Positions 24,833 through 33,806 of a stretch of DNA of 64,000 nucleotides are shown piece by piece. Each line of letters starts with the position of its first letter. Positions within the stretch are counted from its first letter, which is position 1. The stretch comes from Salinibacterium sp. NG253 (lineage in GTDB: Bacteria > Actinomycetota > Actinomycetes > Actinomycetales > Microbacteriaceae), in NCBI RefSeq assembly GCF_015864945.1, contig NZ_JADYWF010000002.1:571184-635183 (forward strand), written 5' to 3'. The translations under genes were made by a program, and so were the position numbers. The notes under the pieces are model-generated. The model saw nothing but the letters and a program-made list of their open reading frames with translations, did no database searches and was not told the DNA's origin.

Positions 24833-25647
24833 GAATCTTGATCTTTGTCGGTGCGGTATTTCTGCTGGCTGCGCCTGCTTTGCACTCTGGACCAACCGTT
24901 TCTGCGAGCCGAACCTGCCAAGCGGGAGCCGAACTCAATGGCAGCCCCGAGTGCTACACCGATGCGTCGGTTGGAGCGGGAGTGATCGACGTCGAGGAAA
25001 CTCGAGAAATAGATGGCTCGGGCTACCAATCCGACTACGTCGCTGGTAGTTCAGCAAACTCGGTGGTGACTGAGCCCGTCGTGAACCTCCGATGCGGTGA
25101 GGGAGTTCCTCTGGGTTGCAAAGTCATCGGCAATCCTCCGCCGAAAGCTACGGATGCGACCGGGCCGCTCAGCATCACCGACATCGCTGCTTTTCGCCCA
25201 CAACCACCCAGCGCAGGCATGCAACCCAACCAGTGGATGATCGTCGGCCTCGACACCAACTTCTACGCCAACGCATCCGCTCACGTCGTCGACGGCACAC
25301 TCTTTGGCGATACCGCGCAAGTGCGCTTCACCCCCATCGCCTACGACTGGGATTACGGCGACGGCACCACCGCCAGCCTCGGCACTCCCGGCAAGACCTG
25401 GGCCAAAAACAAGATCGCAGAATTCGATCCAACCCCCACCAGTCACGTGTTCGAAGAACCAGGCAACTACACGATCACGCTCGCCGTCACCTACGCGGCC
25501 GAATACCGCGTTGCCGGCAGCAGCTGGCAAAACGTCGTCGGCACCCTCACCATCGTCGCGCCGCCCCTGACGGCAACTGCGGGGCACGCCACCACGGTCC
25601 TTGTCGACCAAGACTGCATCGCCAATCCCGCTGGCATCGGCTGCTGA
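24811..25647 (+). CDS. Secreted protein with a PKD-like domain
   Basis: A 278-residue protein with a signal peptide (RRPVLRILIFVGAVFLLAAPAL). Three Cys pairs look able to form disulfides: CQAGAELNGSPEC, CGEGVPLGC and the C-terminal CIANPAGIGC. A PKD-type motif, YDWDYGDGTT followed by SHVFEEPGNYTITL, lies around residues 185-225, a beta-sandwich used in extracellular proteins for binding. The start could be the GTG at 24811 or at 24826; I use the first because it supplies the basic n-region. It overlaps the lipoprotein gene by 22 bases. No enzymatic domain is visible; its role is unknown. Confidence 0.7.
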   Translation: MGRRPVLRILIFVGAVFLLAAPALHSGPTVSASRTCQAGAELNGSPECYTDASVGAGVIDVEETREIDGSGYQSDYVAGSSANSVVTEPVVNLRCGEGVPLGCKVIGNPPPKATDATGPLSITDIAAFRPQPPSAGMQPNQWMIVGLDTNFYANASAHVVDGTLFGDTAQVRFTPIAYDWDYGDGTTASLGTPGKTWAKNKIAEFDPTPTSHVFEEPGNYTITLAVTYAAEYRVAGSSWQNVVGTLTIVAPPLTATAGHATTVLVDQDCIANPAGIGC

Positions 25648-25810
25648 TCCGCTCGAGCATCAACCGAACGCAGAACAAAAACGCCACGAAACCGGGCTAC
25701 CAGCTCGGTGGCTAGGCCAACTCCTTTCAACCGCGCAGCCCACCCACAGCAGACCTAAATAGAATGCACAGGTTAGCGATGGAAGCTTGCATCGCTGAAA
25801 GGAGCACACC

Positions 25811-27466
25811 ATGACTCAGGTCCCCGAAGAACCCACCCCCGATGTAACACCCGAAGATGTAACGCCCGAACAAAACAGCACCCCAGCCAGCACTCCCGAG
25901 ACAGCACCTCAGGGTGAAACGTCTCCCGTCGTAGCTAACACTGCGGAATCGGCCACAGCAGCGAACACCGCGGGAACCCCCGCCGGCGTCGACAGCACGC
26001 CCAACCAGACTTCCTCCACCGAAGCGGCGCCCAGTGTCGCTCCGGTGGAAACCCCGCCCGTTGCAGGCACCGCGATCGCCGCAAACGCTGCGGCTCCAAG
26101 CGCACCTGCTGAGCCCGCCACATCATCGGCACCCACAGCGCCCACCGTGCAGGCGGATGCAGCCTCAGCCCCAGCCGCAGACGCACACTCGGGCGCAAGC
26201 TTCGGCCCCGCAGCAGTTCCAGCGGCAGCATCCGCTGAACCTGTCGCACCCAAAAAGAAGCCCCGCATGACTCTCGGCCTTGTCGCCGGATTCGCCATCG
26301 TCGCGCTCCTCGGCGGTGCATCCGGTGCGGGCGTCACGCTCTGGGCTTTGGGAAACCAAGCCACGTCAGCCGTCAGCGGCACCGCGAGCCCCGCATCCAT
26401 CACCGTCAACGACCCTGGTAATGCAACGCTCGTCACCTCGGTGGTTGCCAAGTCCGCTCCGGCGATCGTCACGATCAACGTGACCGGCCAGAACGCTGGC
26501 GGAAGCGGATCCGGCGTGATCATCAGCGAAGACGGCAACGTCATCACCAACGCGCACGTTGTGACTCTTGACGGAGAAGTTGCCGACCCCACGGTCACGG
26601 TCACCACAAGCGACGGACGCCTCCTTTCAGCAACGGTCGTCGGCTTCGACGCTATCTCCGACATCGCGGTTATTCACATCGATGACGTCAGCGACATGCC
26701 TTTCATCACGATCGCCGACTCGAGTGAACTCAACGTTGGCGATAGCACCGTCGCGATCGGTGCACCGCTCGGACTCTCCGGCACCGTCACCAGCGGAATT
26801 GTGAGCGCGCTCAACCGCAGCATCACGATCGCCTCCTCGGCTCTTCCCGAAGACCCCGAAGCGACCACTGAAGCACCTGACGACAGTGGCGACCAGGACC
26901 TCTGGAACTTCGACCTCTTCGGTCAAGAGGGTGAAGGGAATGGGCAAAGCTCGTCGTCCCAGGCCTCGGTAGCTCTTGCCGTGATCCAAACGGATGCCGC
27001 GATCAACCCCGGAAACTCCGGTGGCGCCTTGCTGAACTCTGATGGTGAACTCATCGGAATCAACGTTGCGATCGCCTCCTCCGGTGGAACCGAAGGCAGC
27101 ATCGGTGTTGGCTTCGCGATTCCCTCGAACGTCGCGAGCCGCGTCGCTAACGAAATCCTCGAAAGCGGTACTGCAACCCACGGTCTCCTCGGAGCAGCCG
27201 TTGCCGATGTAACTGACGACCCAGCTCAGAGCGATGCTGAAGTCGTGGGTGCCAGCATCGTCGACATCGTCTCCGGTGGAGCAGCTGAGGATGCCGGACT
27301 CAAGGTAGGAGATATCGTCACTGGATTCGATGGTCTCCCCATTACCAACAAGACTGACCTCACCGCTCAGGTGCGTGCTTACGCTTCGGGCGAGAGCGTG
27401 CCTCTCACCTACGTTCGTGACGGTAAGGGATACTCCGTCGACGTCACTCTCGGTGCTCTCCAGTAA
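25811..27466 (+). CDS. Membrane-anchored HtrA/DegP-like serine protease (S1C) with PDZ domain
   Basis: A 551-residue protease. Residues 1-150 are a long Ala/Pro/Thr/Ser-rich cytoplasmic tail. One membrane helix follows at about 153-180 (MTLGLVAGFAIVALLGG). The trypsin-like domain has His249 in ITNAHVV, Asp284 in SDIAVIHI and Ser403 in NPGNSGGAL, so the triad is intact. A loop at about 348-385 is acidic and Ser-rich. The PDZ domain is about 455-545 (GDIVTGFDGLPITNKTDL). It should act outside the membrane in protein quality control. A terminator-like stem follows. Confidence 0.92.
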   Translation: MTQVPEEPTPDVTPEDVTPEQNSTPASTPETAPQGETSPVVANTAESATAANTAGTPAGVDSTPNQTSSTEAAPSVAPVETPPVAGTAIAANAAAPSAPAEPATSSAPTAPTVQADAASAPAADAHSGASFGPAAVPAAASAEPVAPKKKPRMTLGLVAGFAIVALLGGASGAGVTLWALGNQATSAVSGTASPASITVNDPGNATLVTSVVAKSAPAIVTINVTGQNAGGSGSGVIISEDGNVITNAHVVTLDGEVADPTVTVTTSDGRLLSATVVGFDAISDIAVIHIDDVSDMPFITIADSSELNVGDSTVAIGAPLGLSGTVTSGIVSALNRSITIASSALPEDPEATTEAPDDSGDQDLWNFDLFGQEGEGNGQSSSSQASVALAVIQTDAAINPGNSGGALLNSDGELIGINVAIASSGGTEGSIGVGFAIPSNVASRVANEILESGTATHGLLGAAVADVTDDPAQSDAEVVGASIVDIVSGGAAEDAGLKVGDIVTGFDGLPITNKTDLTAQVRAYASGESVPLTYVRDGKGYSVDVTLGALQ

Positions 27467-27477
27467 CACCGAACAAC

Positions 27478-27527
27478 CACGTATGCGGCGTGCACAGGCT
27501 CTCAAGCCTGCGTGCGCCGCATACGTG
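27478..27527 (+). terminator. Stem-loop after the HtrA-like gene
   Basis: The outer 13 bases (CACGTATGCGGCG) and inner six bases pair perfectly across a short mismatched bulge, with loop CTCA (27501-27504). No T-tract follows on the plus strand. Confidence 0.65.
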
Positions 27528-27596
27528 TGTAACCACCGCAATTTGCGCCCTTCGCGATAAGCTCTATCGACAACTCGGCCCGACGTATTGGAACCC

Positions 27597-28625
27597 ATGG
27601 CAAAGAAGGCTCAAGCCCTCACTGGTGTGTCGTACGTGATGCCCGTGCTCAACGAAGTTGAACACATTGAGGCTGCCGTCGACAGCCTCACCGCGCAAGA
27701 TTACGAGGGGCCCTTCGAGATCGTGCTCGCGCTGGGGCCGAGCGTGGATGGTACCAATGCTGTCATCGACGAAATGGCGCGGGTAGATCCGCGCATCCGT
27801 CACATCACAAACGAACTTGGTTCTACTCCGGGCGGGCTCAACGCTGCCATCCGCGCCTCGACCTATCCGATTGTGGTTCGGGTCGATGCGCACTCTGTGT
27901 TGCCCACCAACTACACCCGTGTCGCCGTCGACACTCTTGAGCGCACCGGTGCCGACAATGTTGGCGGCATTATGAAAGCTCAAGGCCGCACGCCTTTCGA
28001 ACGGGCGGTCGCTCACGCCTACGGTTCGCCTGAAGGCCTCGGCGGCACCCAGCACCACACGGGCGGCAAAGAAGGCCCCGCGGATACCGCCTACCTTGGC
28101 GTCTTTCAGCGTGAACGCCTCGTCGAGGTCGGCCTCTTCGACGAAGATATCAAGCGTGGCCAGGACTGGGAGCTCAACCGTCGTCTGCGCGCGACTGGCG
28201 GAACAGTCTGGTTCACGCCCGAACTCGAAGTTGTCTACCGGCCGCGGTCGAACCTGCGCACGCTCATCCGTCAGTTCGTGGCCACCGGTATCTGGCGCGG
28301 TGAGCTCGCTCGCCGTTTCGGCACGGCAAACTCGCTGCGTTACTTCGTGCCACCGTTGGCGGTGCTCGGCACCGTTGTCGGCCTTATCCTCGGAATCGTC
28401 GCGAGCATTACGGGCACCGGTTGGTTGGCCGTCGCGTACGCTGCGCCAGCCGTCTATGCACTGTTCGTTATCGCCGCAGCTGCTGTTGCTGGGGCGAAAG
28501 ACGGGTTAAGATCAGGTCTTTGGTATCTGATCGTGCTTCCCTGTATCCACTTTGGCTGGGGCAGCGGTTTCATTCTCGGATTCCTGAAACTCACCAAGAA
28601 CATCACTGCGCATACGGGAAGGTAA
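27597..28625 (+). CDS. GT2-family glycosyltransferase, membrane associated
   Basis: A 342-residue GT-A enzyme. The N-terminus VSYVMPVLNEVEHIEAAVDSL binds the nucleotide; a VRVDAHSVLP stretch holds the metal-binding Asp-x-His variant of DxD. GQDWELNRRLRATGG supplies the catalytic ED-like position. The last 90 residues have two or three membrane helices. I start at the ATG at 27597; a TTG nine bases upstream is possible. It is followed in four bases by a CDP-alcohol phosphotransferase, so it probably builds a phosphate-containing surface polymer or glycolipid. Sugar and acceptor unknown. Confidence 0.82.
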   Translation: MAKKAQALTGVSYVMPVLNEVEHIEAAVDSLTAQDYEGPFEIVLALGPSVDGTNAVIDEMARVDPRIRHITNELGSTPGGLNAAIRASTYPIVVRVDAHSVLPTNYTRVAVDTLERTGADNVGGIMKAQGRTPFERAVAHAYGSPEGLGGTQHHTGGKEGPADTAYLGVFQRERLVEVGLFDEDIKRGQDWELNRRLRATGGTVWFTPELEVVYRPRSNLRTLIRQFVATGIWRGELARRFGTANSLRYFVPPLAVLGTVVGLILGIVASITGTGWLAVAYAAPAVYALFVIAAAAVAGAKDGLRSGLWYLIVLPCIHFGWGSGFILGFLKLTKNITAHTGR

Positions 28626-28629
28626 GACC

Positions 28630-29448
28630 GTGTCTCCTCACACATCACCGCAGCCCGCTACGCGCCCCGAAAGCATCGCCCAATTGCGCGAAGTGACGCA
28701 ACCCCCAGAGGTGCGCCTGCGAGCAAACGCTGAACACTGGACGGCATCGCTCTACCTGCGCGATATTTCCCCGTACCTCACGTGGATGCTCCTCAAGACG
28801 TCTATCAGCGCCAACGGCGTTACCGGGCTCATGATCCTCACCGGTTGGCTCACGGCCGCCGCGTTGCTCATCCCCGGCATGACGGGTGCTGCTCTCGCCC
28901 TCATCCTGGGGCAACTACAGATGCTCGTTGACTGCAGCGATGGTGAAGTTGCTCGCTGGCGCAATACACGTTCGCCAGCAGGGGTGTTCCTCGACAAGGT
29001 TGGGCACTACAGCACAGAAGCGCTCATCCCGATTGCCTTGGGTCTTCGCGCCGCCGGCTGGCCCCTCGATTTTCCGGCCGATTTCGCGTGGACCACTGCC
29101 GGTTTCGCCCTTGCCCTCATCATTGTGCTCAACAAGGCGCTCAACGACATGGTGCACGTTGCCCGAGCCAATGCCGGCCTCGACAAGCTCAGCGACCGCA
29201 AGGGTGAGGCGGTGCCGAGCCATAGCGTCGTGGCGAAACTTCGTCGCCTTGCTCGCTTCGTTCCTTTCCACCGCTTGTACCACTCGGTTGAGCTCACAAT
29301 GATCGCGTTCGCAACGGCCATCATTGCGCTCTTCGTGCCCGCATTGGCCGCAGAGCGCACCGTGCTGCTCATTCTGCTGCCGCTCGCACTTCTCGCGCTC
29401 GGCGGTCATTTTGTCGCCATCATGGCGTCCAAACGCGTTCGCTCATGA
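28630..29448 (+). CDS. CDP-alcohol phosphotransferase family protein with a His in place of the last motif Asp
   Basis: A 272-residue membrane protein. The family signature runs D101-x2-D104-G105-x2-A108-R109-x8-G118-x3-D122-x3, but the last position is His126 (FLDKVGH) where almost all members have Asp, the proposed base. Membrane segments lie before and after this block. Family members move a phospho-alcohol from a CDP carrier onto a lipid or polymer acceptor. GTG start with GGAAGG upstream. It sits between two GT2 genes and overlaps the second by four bases. The His may define a subfamily with different chemistry; I cannot tell from one sequence. Confidence 0.8.
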   Translation: MSPHTSPQPATRPESIAQLREVTQPPEVRLRANAEHWTASLYLRDISPYLTWMLLKTSISANGVTGLMILTGWLTAAALLIPGMTGAALALILGQLQMLVDCSDGEVARWRNTRSPAGVFLDKVGHYSTEALIPIALGLRAAGWPLDFPADFAWTTAGFALALIIVLNKALNDMVHVARANAGLDKLSDRKGEAVPSHSVVAKLRRLARFVPFHRLYHSVELTMIAFATAIIALFVPALAAERTVLLILLPLALLALGGHFVAIMASKRVRS

Positions 29449-30311
29449 CTCACCGCATCGGCGTTGTTTCTCTAACTCAAGGAAAGCGCCCCCACGACCT
29501 CGCGCGCGGCCTTGCTTCGCTGCAGGCGCAGCAGGGCGTCGAACTCGACATCATCGTGGTGGGCAATGGCTGGAACCCCACGGGGCTTCCGGATGCCGTA
29601 CGCGGCCTTCACCTCGACGCCAACCTGGGTATTCCCGCGGGCCGCAATCGCGGTGTCGAGCACGTGCAGGGTGACTGGATTTTCTTCCTCGACGACGATG
29701 CAAGCATCCCGTCACCGACCTTCCTCAGCGACGCTGTCGCGATCATGCAGGCTGACCCGAGCATTGGGTTGCTGCAGCCGCGTGTAGAGGATGCTGAGGG
29801 AAAAGAGAACCCTCGACGCTGGATTCCGCGCATTCGCAAGGGCGACCCGCGGCATCCGAGTGATGTGTTTTCCGTCTGGGAGGGCGCCGTGTTGATGCCG
29901 CGTCCACTCTTCGACGAGATCGGGGGGTGGGGCGATCCCTACTTCTATGCCCACGAAGGCATAGAGCTCGCCTGGCGAGTGTGGGGTGCCGGCAAACGCG
30001 CTTGGTACGCCGGAAACTTGGTGGCAAATCATCCGGCAATCGATCCGGCGCGCCACAGCTACTACTACCGCCTCAATGCCCGCAACCGGGTCTGGTTGGC
30101 CAAGCGCAACCTGCCGGTGCTGTTGGTGCCAATCTATGTTGCCAGCTGGACCGCAATTCAGGTCCTGCGTGCAGCGAAGAACCCGGTGGGCATGCGTGCC
30201 TGGTGGGGTGGCTGGTTTGCTGGTTGGCGAGAGAACCCCGGCGGACGCCGAAGCATAAGCTGGGCGACCGTGGCGCGGATGGCGCGTGCCGGACGCCCTC
30301 CAGCGATCTAA
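29445..30311 (+). CDS. GT2-family glycosyltransferase
   Basis: A 288-residue GT-A enzyme with an IGVVSLTQGKRP start and the metal-binding triple Asp in WIFFLDDDASIP. NLGIPAGRNRGVEHV is typical of GT2 enzymes of the rhamnosyl and galactofuranosyl groups. The acceptor region has YFYAHEGIELAWRV. The tail has a hydrophobic LLVPIYVASWTAIQVL stretch, so it may be peripheral at the membrane. ATGA overlap with the CDP-alcohol phosphotransferase indicates a single transcription unit of three genes. Donor unknown. Confidence 0.82.
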   Translation: MTHRIGVVSLTQGKRPHDLARGLASLQAQQGVELDIIVVGNGWNPTGLPDAVRGLHLDANLGIPAGRNRGVEHVQGDWIFFLDDDASIPSPTFLSDAVAIMQADPSIGLLQPRVEDAEGKENPRRWIPRIRKGDPRHPSDVFSVWEGAVLMPRPLFDEIGGWGDPYFYAHEGIELAWRVWGAGKRAWYAGNLVANHPAIDPARHSYYYRLNARNRVWLAKRNLPVLLVPIYVASWTAIQVLRAAKNPVGMRAWWGGWFAGWRENPGGRRSISWATVARMARAGRPPAI

Positions 30312-30333
30312 CCCAACCCGCTCGCGTTAACGC

Positions 30334-30369
30334 ACGAACGGCGCCCTGCTTTCGCAGAACGCCGTTCGT
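30334..30369. terminator. Bidirectional stem-loop between convergent GT2 and deaD
   Basis: ACGAACGGCG (30334-30343) pairs with CGCCGTTCGT (30360-30369); the loop itself contains CTGC-TTTC-GCAG. It lies between the two convergent stops. Confidence 0.65.
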
Positions 30370-30379
30370 CGGTGTGGAT

Positions 30380-32314
30380 TTAGTACTTGGTACGAGGCTT
30401 GCGCGTCGGACGGTCTTCGTAGCGGTTGCCACTGTCGCGCGATGTGTTGTCGCGACCAGCGTCGTTCCGGGGTGCAGAATCGCGGTTGTTGTAGCCGCGT
30501 GATTCTTCACGTTCGCGGTTGGCGCGAGCGCCACCCTCAAATGAGCGATCGCGGCTGGGGTACTTGCCGTCTCCGCCTCGCGCGCCGCCGCCGTTTGCCT
30601 TGCGGTCGGGAGCGATCTCGATCAGCTTGCCGCTGATGCGGGTGTCGCGCAGTCGTTCCAACACATCTTTCGACATGTCGGCGGGCAACTCGACGAGCGA
30701 GAAGTCCGGACGAATCTGAATGTGACCGAAGTCATCGCGGCTGAGGCCACCCTCGTTGGCGAGAGCGCCAACGATCTGGCGGGGCTCAACGCGCTGACGC
30801 TTGCCGACCTCAATGCGGTAGGCAGCCATCGGCTTGGTCGAACGGGGGCGACGCTCGGGACGGTCGCCACGATCTCCGCCGCGTTCTCCGCCACGCTCGG
30901 GGCGATCGGTGCGTGCCTTACGGTCATCACGTTCGATGAAGCGCTGGGCGCGTTCCTCTTCTGCCGACAACAACAGGGGAGTCTCGCCCTGGGCTACAAC
31001 AGCAAGAGCGGCTGCAACATCCGCCTCAGGAATATCGTGGTGCTCAACGTAGTGAGCGATGATGTCGCGGAAGGCTGAAATGCGCGGCTGCTGGTTAAGC
31101 GCTTCAGTGATGGCGTCGTCAAAGCGAGTGAGTCGCGTGGAGTTGACGTCTTCAACCGAAGGAAGCTGCATCTGAGTGAGCGGCTGGCGCGTGGCCTTCT
31201 CGATGGCGGTCAGTAGTCGACGCTCGCGAGGAGTGACGAAGCTGATAGCCGAACCGCTGCGACCGGCGCGGCCCGTGCGACCAATGCGGTGCACGTACGA
31301 CTCGGTGTCGACGGGGATGTCGAAGTTCACGACGTGGCTGATGCGGTCAACGTCGAGTCCACGAGCTGCAACGTCGGTGGCAACGAGGATGTCGAGCTTG
31401 CCCGACTTGAGTTGGTTGACGGTGCGCTCGCGCTGAGCCTGAGCCACGTCACCGCTGATGGCGGCGGCCGAGTAACCACGGGCGCGCAGCTTCTCAGCCA
31501 AGTTTTCGGTTTCGCTCTTGGTGCGAACGAAGACGATCATTCCTTCGAAGTTTTCGACCTCAAGAATGCGGGTGAGCGCATCGACCTTTTGCGGGTACGA
31601 GACAACGAGGTAACGCTGGCTCGTGTTTGCCGAGGTGGTGGTCTGCGACTTGACCGTAATTTCTTCGGCGTTGTTCAGGTACTTCTTGGAGATGCGGCGG
31701 ATTTGTGCCGGCATCGTCGCGGAGAAGAGTGCAACCTGCTTGTCGTCAGGGGTATCGGCGAGGATCGTCTCAACGTCTTCGGCGAAGCCCATCTTGAGCA
31801 TTTCGTCGGCCTCATCGAGAACCAGGTACTTGAGCTCGGAGAGGTCGAGGGTGCCTTTGGCGAGGTGGTCCATGATGCGGCCGGGGGTACCGACTACAAC
31901 GTGAACGCCGCGGCGCAGGGCCGACAGCTGAACGCCGTAGGCCTGTCCGCCGTAAACCGGGAGCACGTGCACGCCACGCATGTGGGTGGCGTACTTCTCG
32001 AACGCCTCACACACCTGCAACGCGAGCTCGCGGGTGGGGGAGAGCACGAGCGCTTGAGGCTTGCTCTGGGATACATCGAGGCGCGAGAGAATCGGCAGCG
32101 CGAAGGCTGCGGTCTTTCCCGTGCCAGTCTGGGCCAGGCCGACTACGTCGCGCCCTTCCAGAAGAGTAGGAATAGTGGCTGCTTGGATAGCCGAAGGCGT
32201 CTCGTAGCCAATGTCACGAACCGCTTTCAATACCGCATCGCTGAGAGCGAGGTCGGAGAAAGTGATCGCGGTCTCGGTGGTATCAGACGGTGCGGTTGAA
32301 TCAGAATCGGTCAT
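30380..32314 (-). CDS. deaD: DEAD-box RNA helicase with C-terminal RNA-binding domain
   Basis: A 644-residue DEAD-box helicase. Motifs: the Q region PSAIQAATIP, Walker A in AQTGTGKTAAF, VLDEADEML, LFSATMP, and HRIGRTGRAGR. After the two RecA domains (to about residue 380) there is a helical dimerisation part and a DbpA/CsdA-like RNA-binding fold with IEVGKRQRVEPRQIVGALANEGGLSRDDFGHIQI. The last 70 residues are rich in Arg, Gly, Asn and Ser (RGGDRGDRPERRPRS-like), which usually promotes RNA binding or condensates. Probable role: ribosome assembly and mRNA unwinding, notably in the cold. Confidence 0.93.
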   Translation of the reverse strand: MTDSDSTAPSDTTETAITFSDLALSDAVLKAVRDIGYETPSAIQAATIPTLLEGRDVVGLAQTGTGKTAAFALPILSRLDVSQSKPQALVLSPTRELALQVCEAFEKYATHMRGVHVLPVYGGQAYGVQLSALRRGVHVVVGTPGRIMDHLAKGTLDLSELKYLVLDEADEMLKMGFAEDVETILADTPDDKQVALFSATMPAQIRRISKKYLNNAEEITVKSQTTTSANTSQRYLVVSYPQKVDALTRILEVENFEGMIVFVRTKSETENLAEKLRARGYSAAAISGDVAQAQRERTVNQLKSGKLDILVATDVAARGLDVDRISHVVNFDIPVDTESYVHRIGRTGRAGRSGSAISFVTPRERRLLTAIEKATRQPLTQMQLPSVEDVNSTRLTRFDDAITEALNQQPRISAFRDIIAHYVEHHDIPEADVAAALAVVAQGETPLLLSAEEERAQRFIERDDRKARTDRPERGGERGGDRGDRPERRPRSTKPMAAYRIEVGKRQRVEPRQIVGALANEGGLSRDDFGHIQIRPDFSLVELPADMSKDVLERLRDTRISGKLIEIAPDRKANGGGARGGDGKYPSRDRSFEGGARANREREESRGYNNRDSAPRNDAGRDNTSRDSGNRYEDRPTRKPRTKY

Positions 32315-32505
32315 TCTATCAATCGTACCTCTATAATCCCCAAAATCCTGCGGTTCTCAGCGGTCTCGCCGGGTAGGAGCCTCCGAGGGGAGGGCAGGTA
32401 CTATCGAAACAGCGGTCCAACCACCTGCCGTTGGATCAGCATCGGCTCGATAACGGTGCGGCAGGTGAGGCGTTGTATCGACCCTCCGATGATTTGATTG
32501 TGACC

Positions 32506-33801
32506 ATGGCGCTACTGAAAGATTTCATAACAGCACGCAAGGTGGCGCGCTCGATGTTGCGCTCTCGCCGTAATCGGCGTCGTGTGGCGAACCTCATGGC
32601 CGAGCATCCGCTGCCCGTTCCTGGTTCAGTGAGCATCGCGGTCTACTTCGCTGATACCAAGGTAAATCTTTACCAAATGCGGCAGTGGTATGCCCCGCTA
32701 GCCGAGCTCTCGAAGAGCTTTCCGGTAGCGATCATTTCGCGGTCACCGAGTTCAGTGCTGGCGTTGTGGGATGAAGCGCCGGTTCCCACCGCGTATTTGC
32801 GTCGAGTTTCTGAGCTTGAGCAGTTTGTGGCCGAGCAACCGTTGAAGATCATCTTCTACGTCAACCAGAACGCCAAAAACTTCCAAATGTTCCGCTACGG
32901 CCACATGTGGCACGTTTTCATCAACCACGGTGAGAGCGACAAAATGTACATGACCACGAATCAGTTCAAGGCCTACGATTTCAGCCTTGTGGCTGGAGAT
33001 GCCGCACTGGATCGTTTGAGCTACAAACTCTGGGATTTCGACGTCACCAAGAAGGCAATCCCGATTGGGCGCCCCCAGGCCGACCATTTCGCCGGAGAGC
33101 TGCCCTACACGCCAGACGACCGCACCGTCGTGCTCTACGCCCCGACGTGGGAGGGCGATCGCGACGCTGCCGCCTACGGTTCCGTAGCTAGTCATGGAGT
33201 TGCCCTAACGAACGCAGTTCTTGCGAGCGACAAGCACCGCCTGATTTATCGCCCGCACCCCCGCAGTGGTGTTGTAGATCCTGAATACAAGCGCGCCAAT
33301 ATCGCGATCATCGCTGCGATTGCCGAGGCTAACGAGACTGACCCATCGGTGCAGCACATTTACGATGACGGCAAAGAAATGGGGTGGCAGCTGGTTGCAG
33401 CGGATGTCGCCATCACTGACGTCTCGGCGATGGTCTATGACCGGCTCGCCACCGGCAAACCGCTCATCGTCACGCGTCCGCTCTCCGAGCAGGCTGACAT
33501 CGATGAGGGCGGCTACCTCGGAGCATGCGAGTGGTTACTCGCCGACCAGGCCGGTGACATCCTCTCGATCGCCGAGCGCGTGCAGTTCGACACTGAGGCG
33601 AAGGAACGCCTCGGCTATTGGGCTGAGCGTCACTTCGGCGACACCACTCCTGGTGCCGCGACTGCCCGCTTCCACGAGGCCGTTGAGTCGCTGGTGGCGC
33701 TGTGGCACCGGCACGCCCAGTTGCACATTGGCGATCGACCGTCGAGCGAAGCAGATCCTTTTGAGGATGACGACGACGATGAGTCTCCGTCCGTTGAATA
33801 G
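32506..33801 (+). CDS. TagB/TagF-like CDP-glycerol glycerophosphotransferase family protein
   Basis: A 431-residue GT-B-like protein. Family blocks: FINHGESDKM (the HG motif), GRPQADHF, VLYAPTWEGD, IYRPHPRSGV and TDVSAMVYDRLATGKP. These correspond to the C-terminal catalytic half of teichoic-acid glycerophosphotransferases, including both catalytic-type His. The N-terminal part replaces the membrane-binding helices with a basic stretch (RSMLRSRRNRRR), and the tail is strongly acidic. I start at the ATG at 32506; a GTG six bases earlier is also in frame. It lies between the GT2 and export genes, so it probably adds a polyol phosphate to a surface polymer. Confidence 0.82.
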   Translation: MALLKDFITARKVARSMLRSRRNRRRVANLMAEHPLPVPGSVSIAVYFADTKVNLYQMRQWYAPLAELSKSFPVAIISRSPSSVLALWDEAPVPTAYLRRVSELEQFVAEQPLKIIFYVNQNAKNFQMFRYGHMWHVFINHGESDKMYMTTNQFKAYDFSLVAGDAALDRLSYKLWDFDVTKKAIPIGRPQADHFAGELPYTPDDRTVVLYAPTWEGDRDAAAYGSVASHGVALTNAVLASDKHRLIYRPHPRSGVVDPEYKRANIAIIAAIAEANETDPSVQHIYDDGKEMGWQLVAADVAITDVSAMVYDRLATGKPLIVTRPLSEQADIDEGGYLGACEWLLADQAGDILSIAERVQFDTEAKERLGYWAERHFGDTTPGAATARFHEAVESLVALWHRHAQLHIGDRPSSEADPFEDDDDDESPSVE

Positions 33802-33806
33802 CTGAT

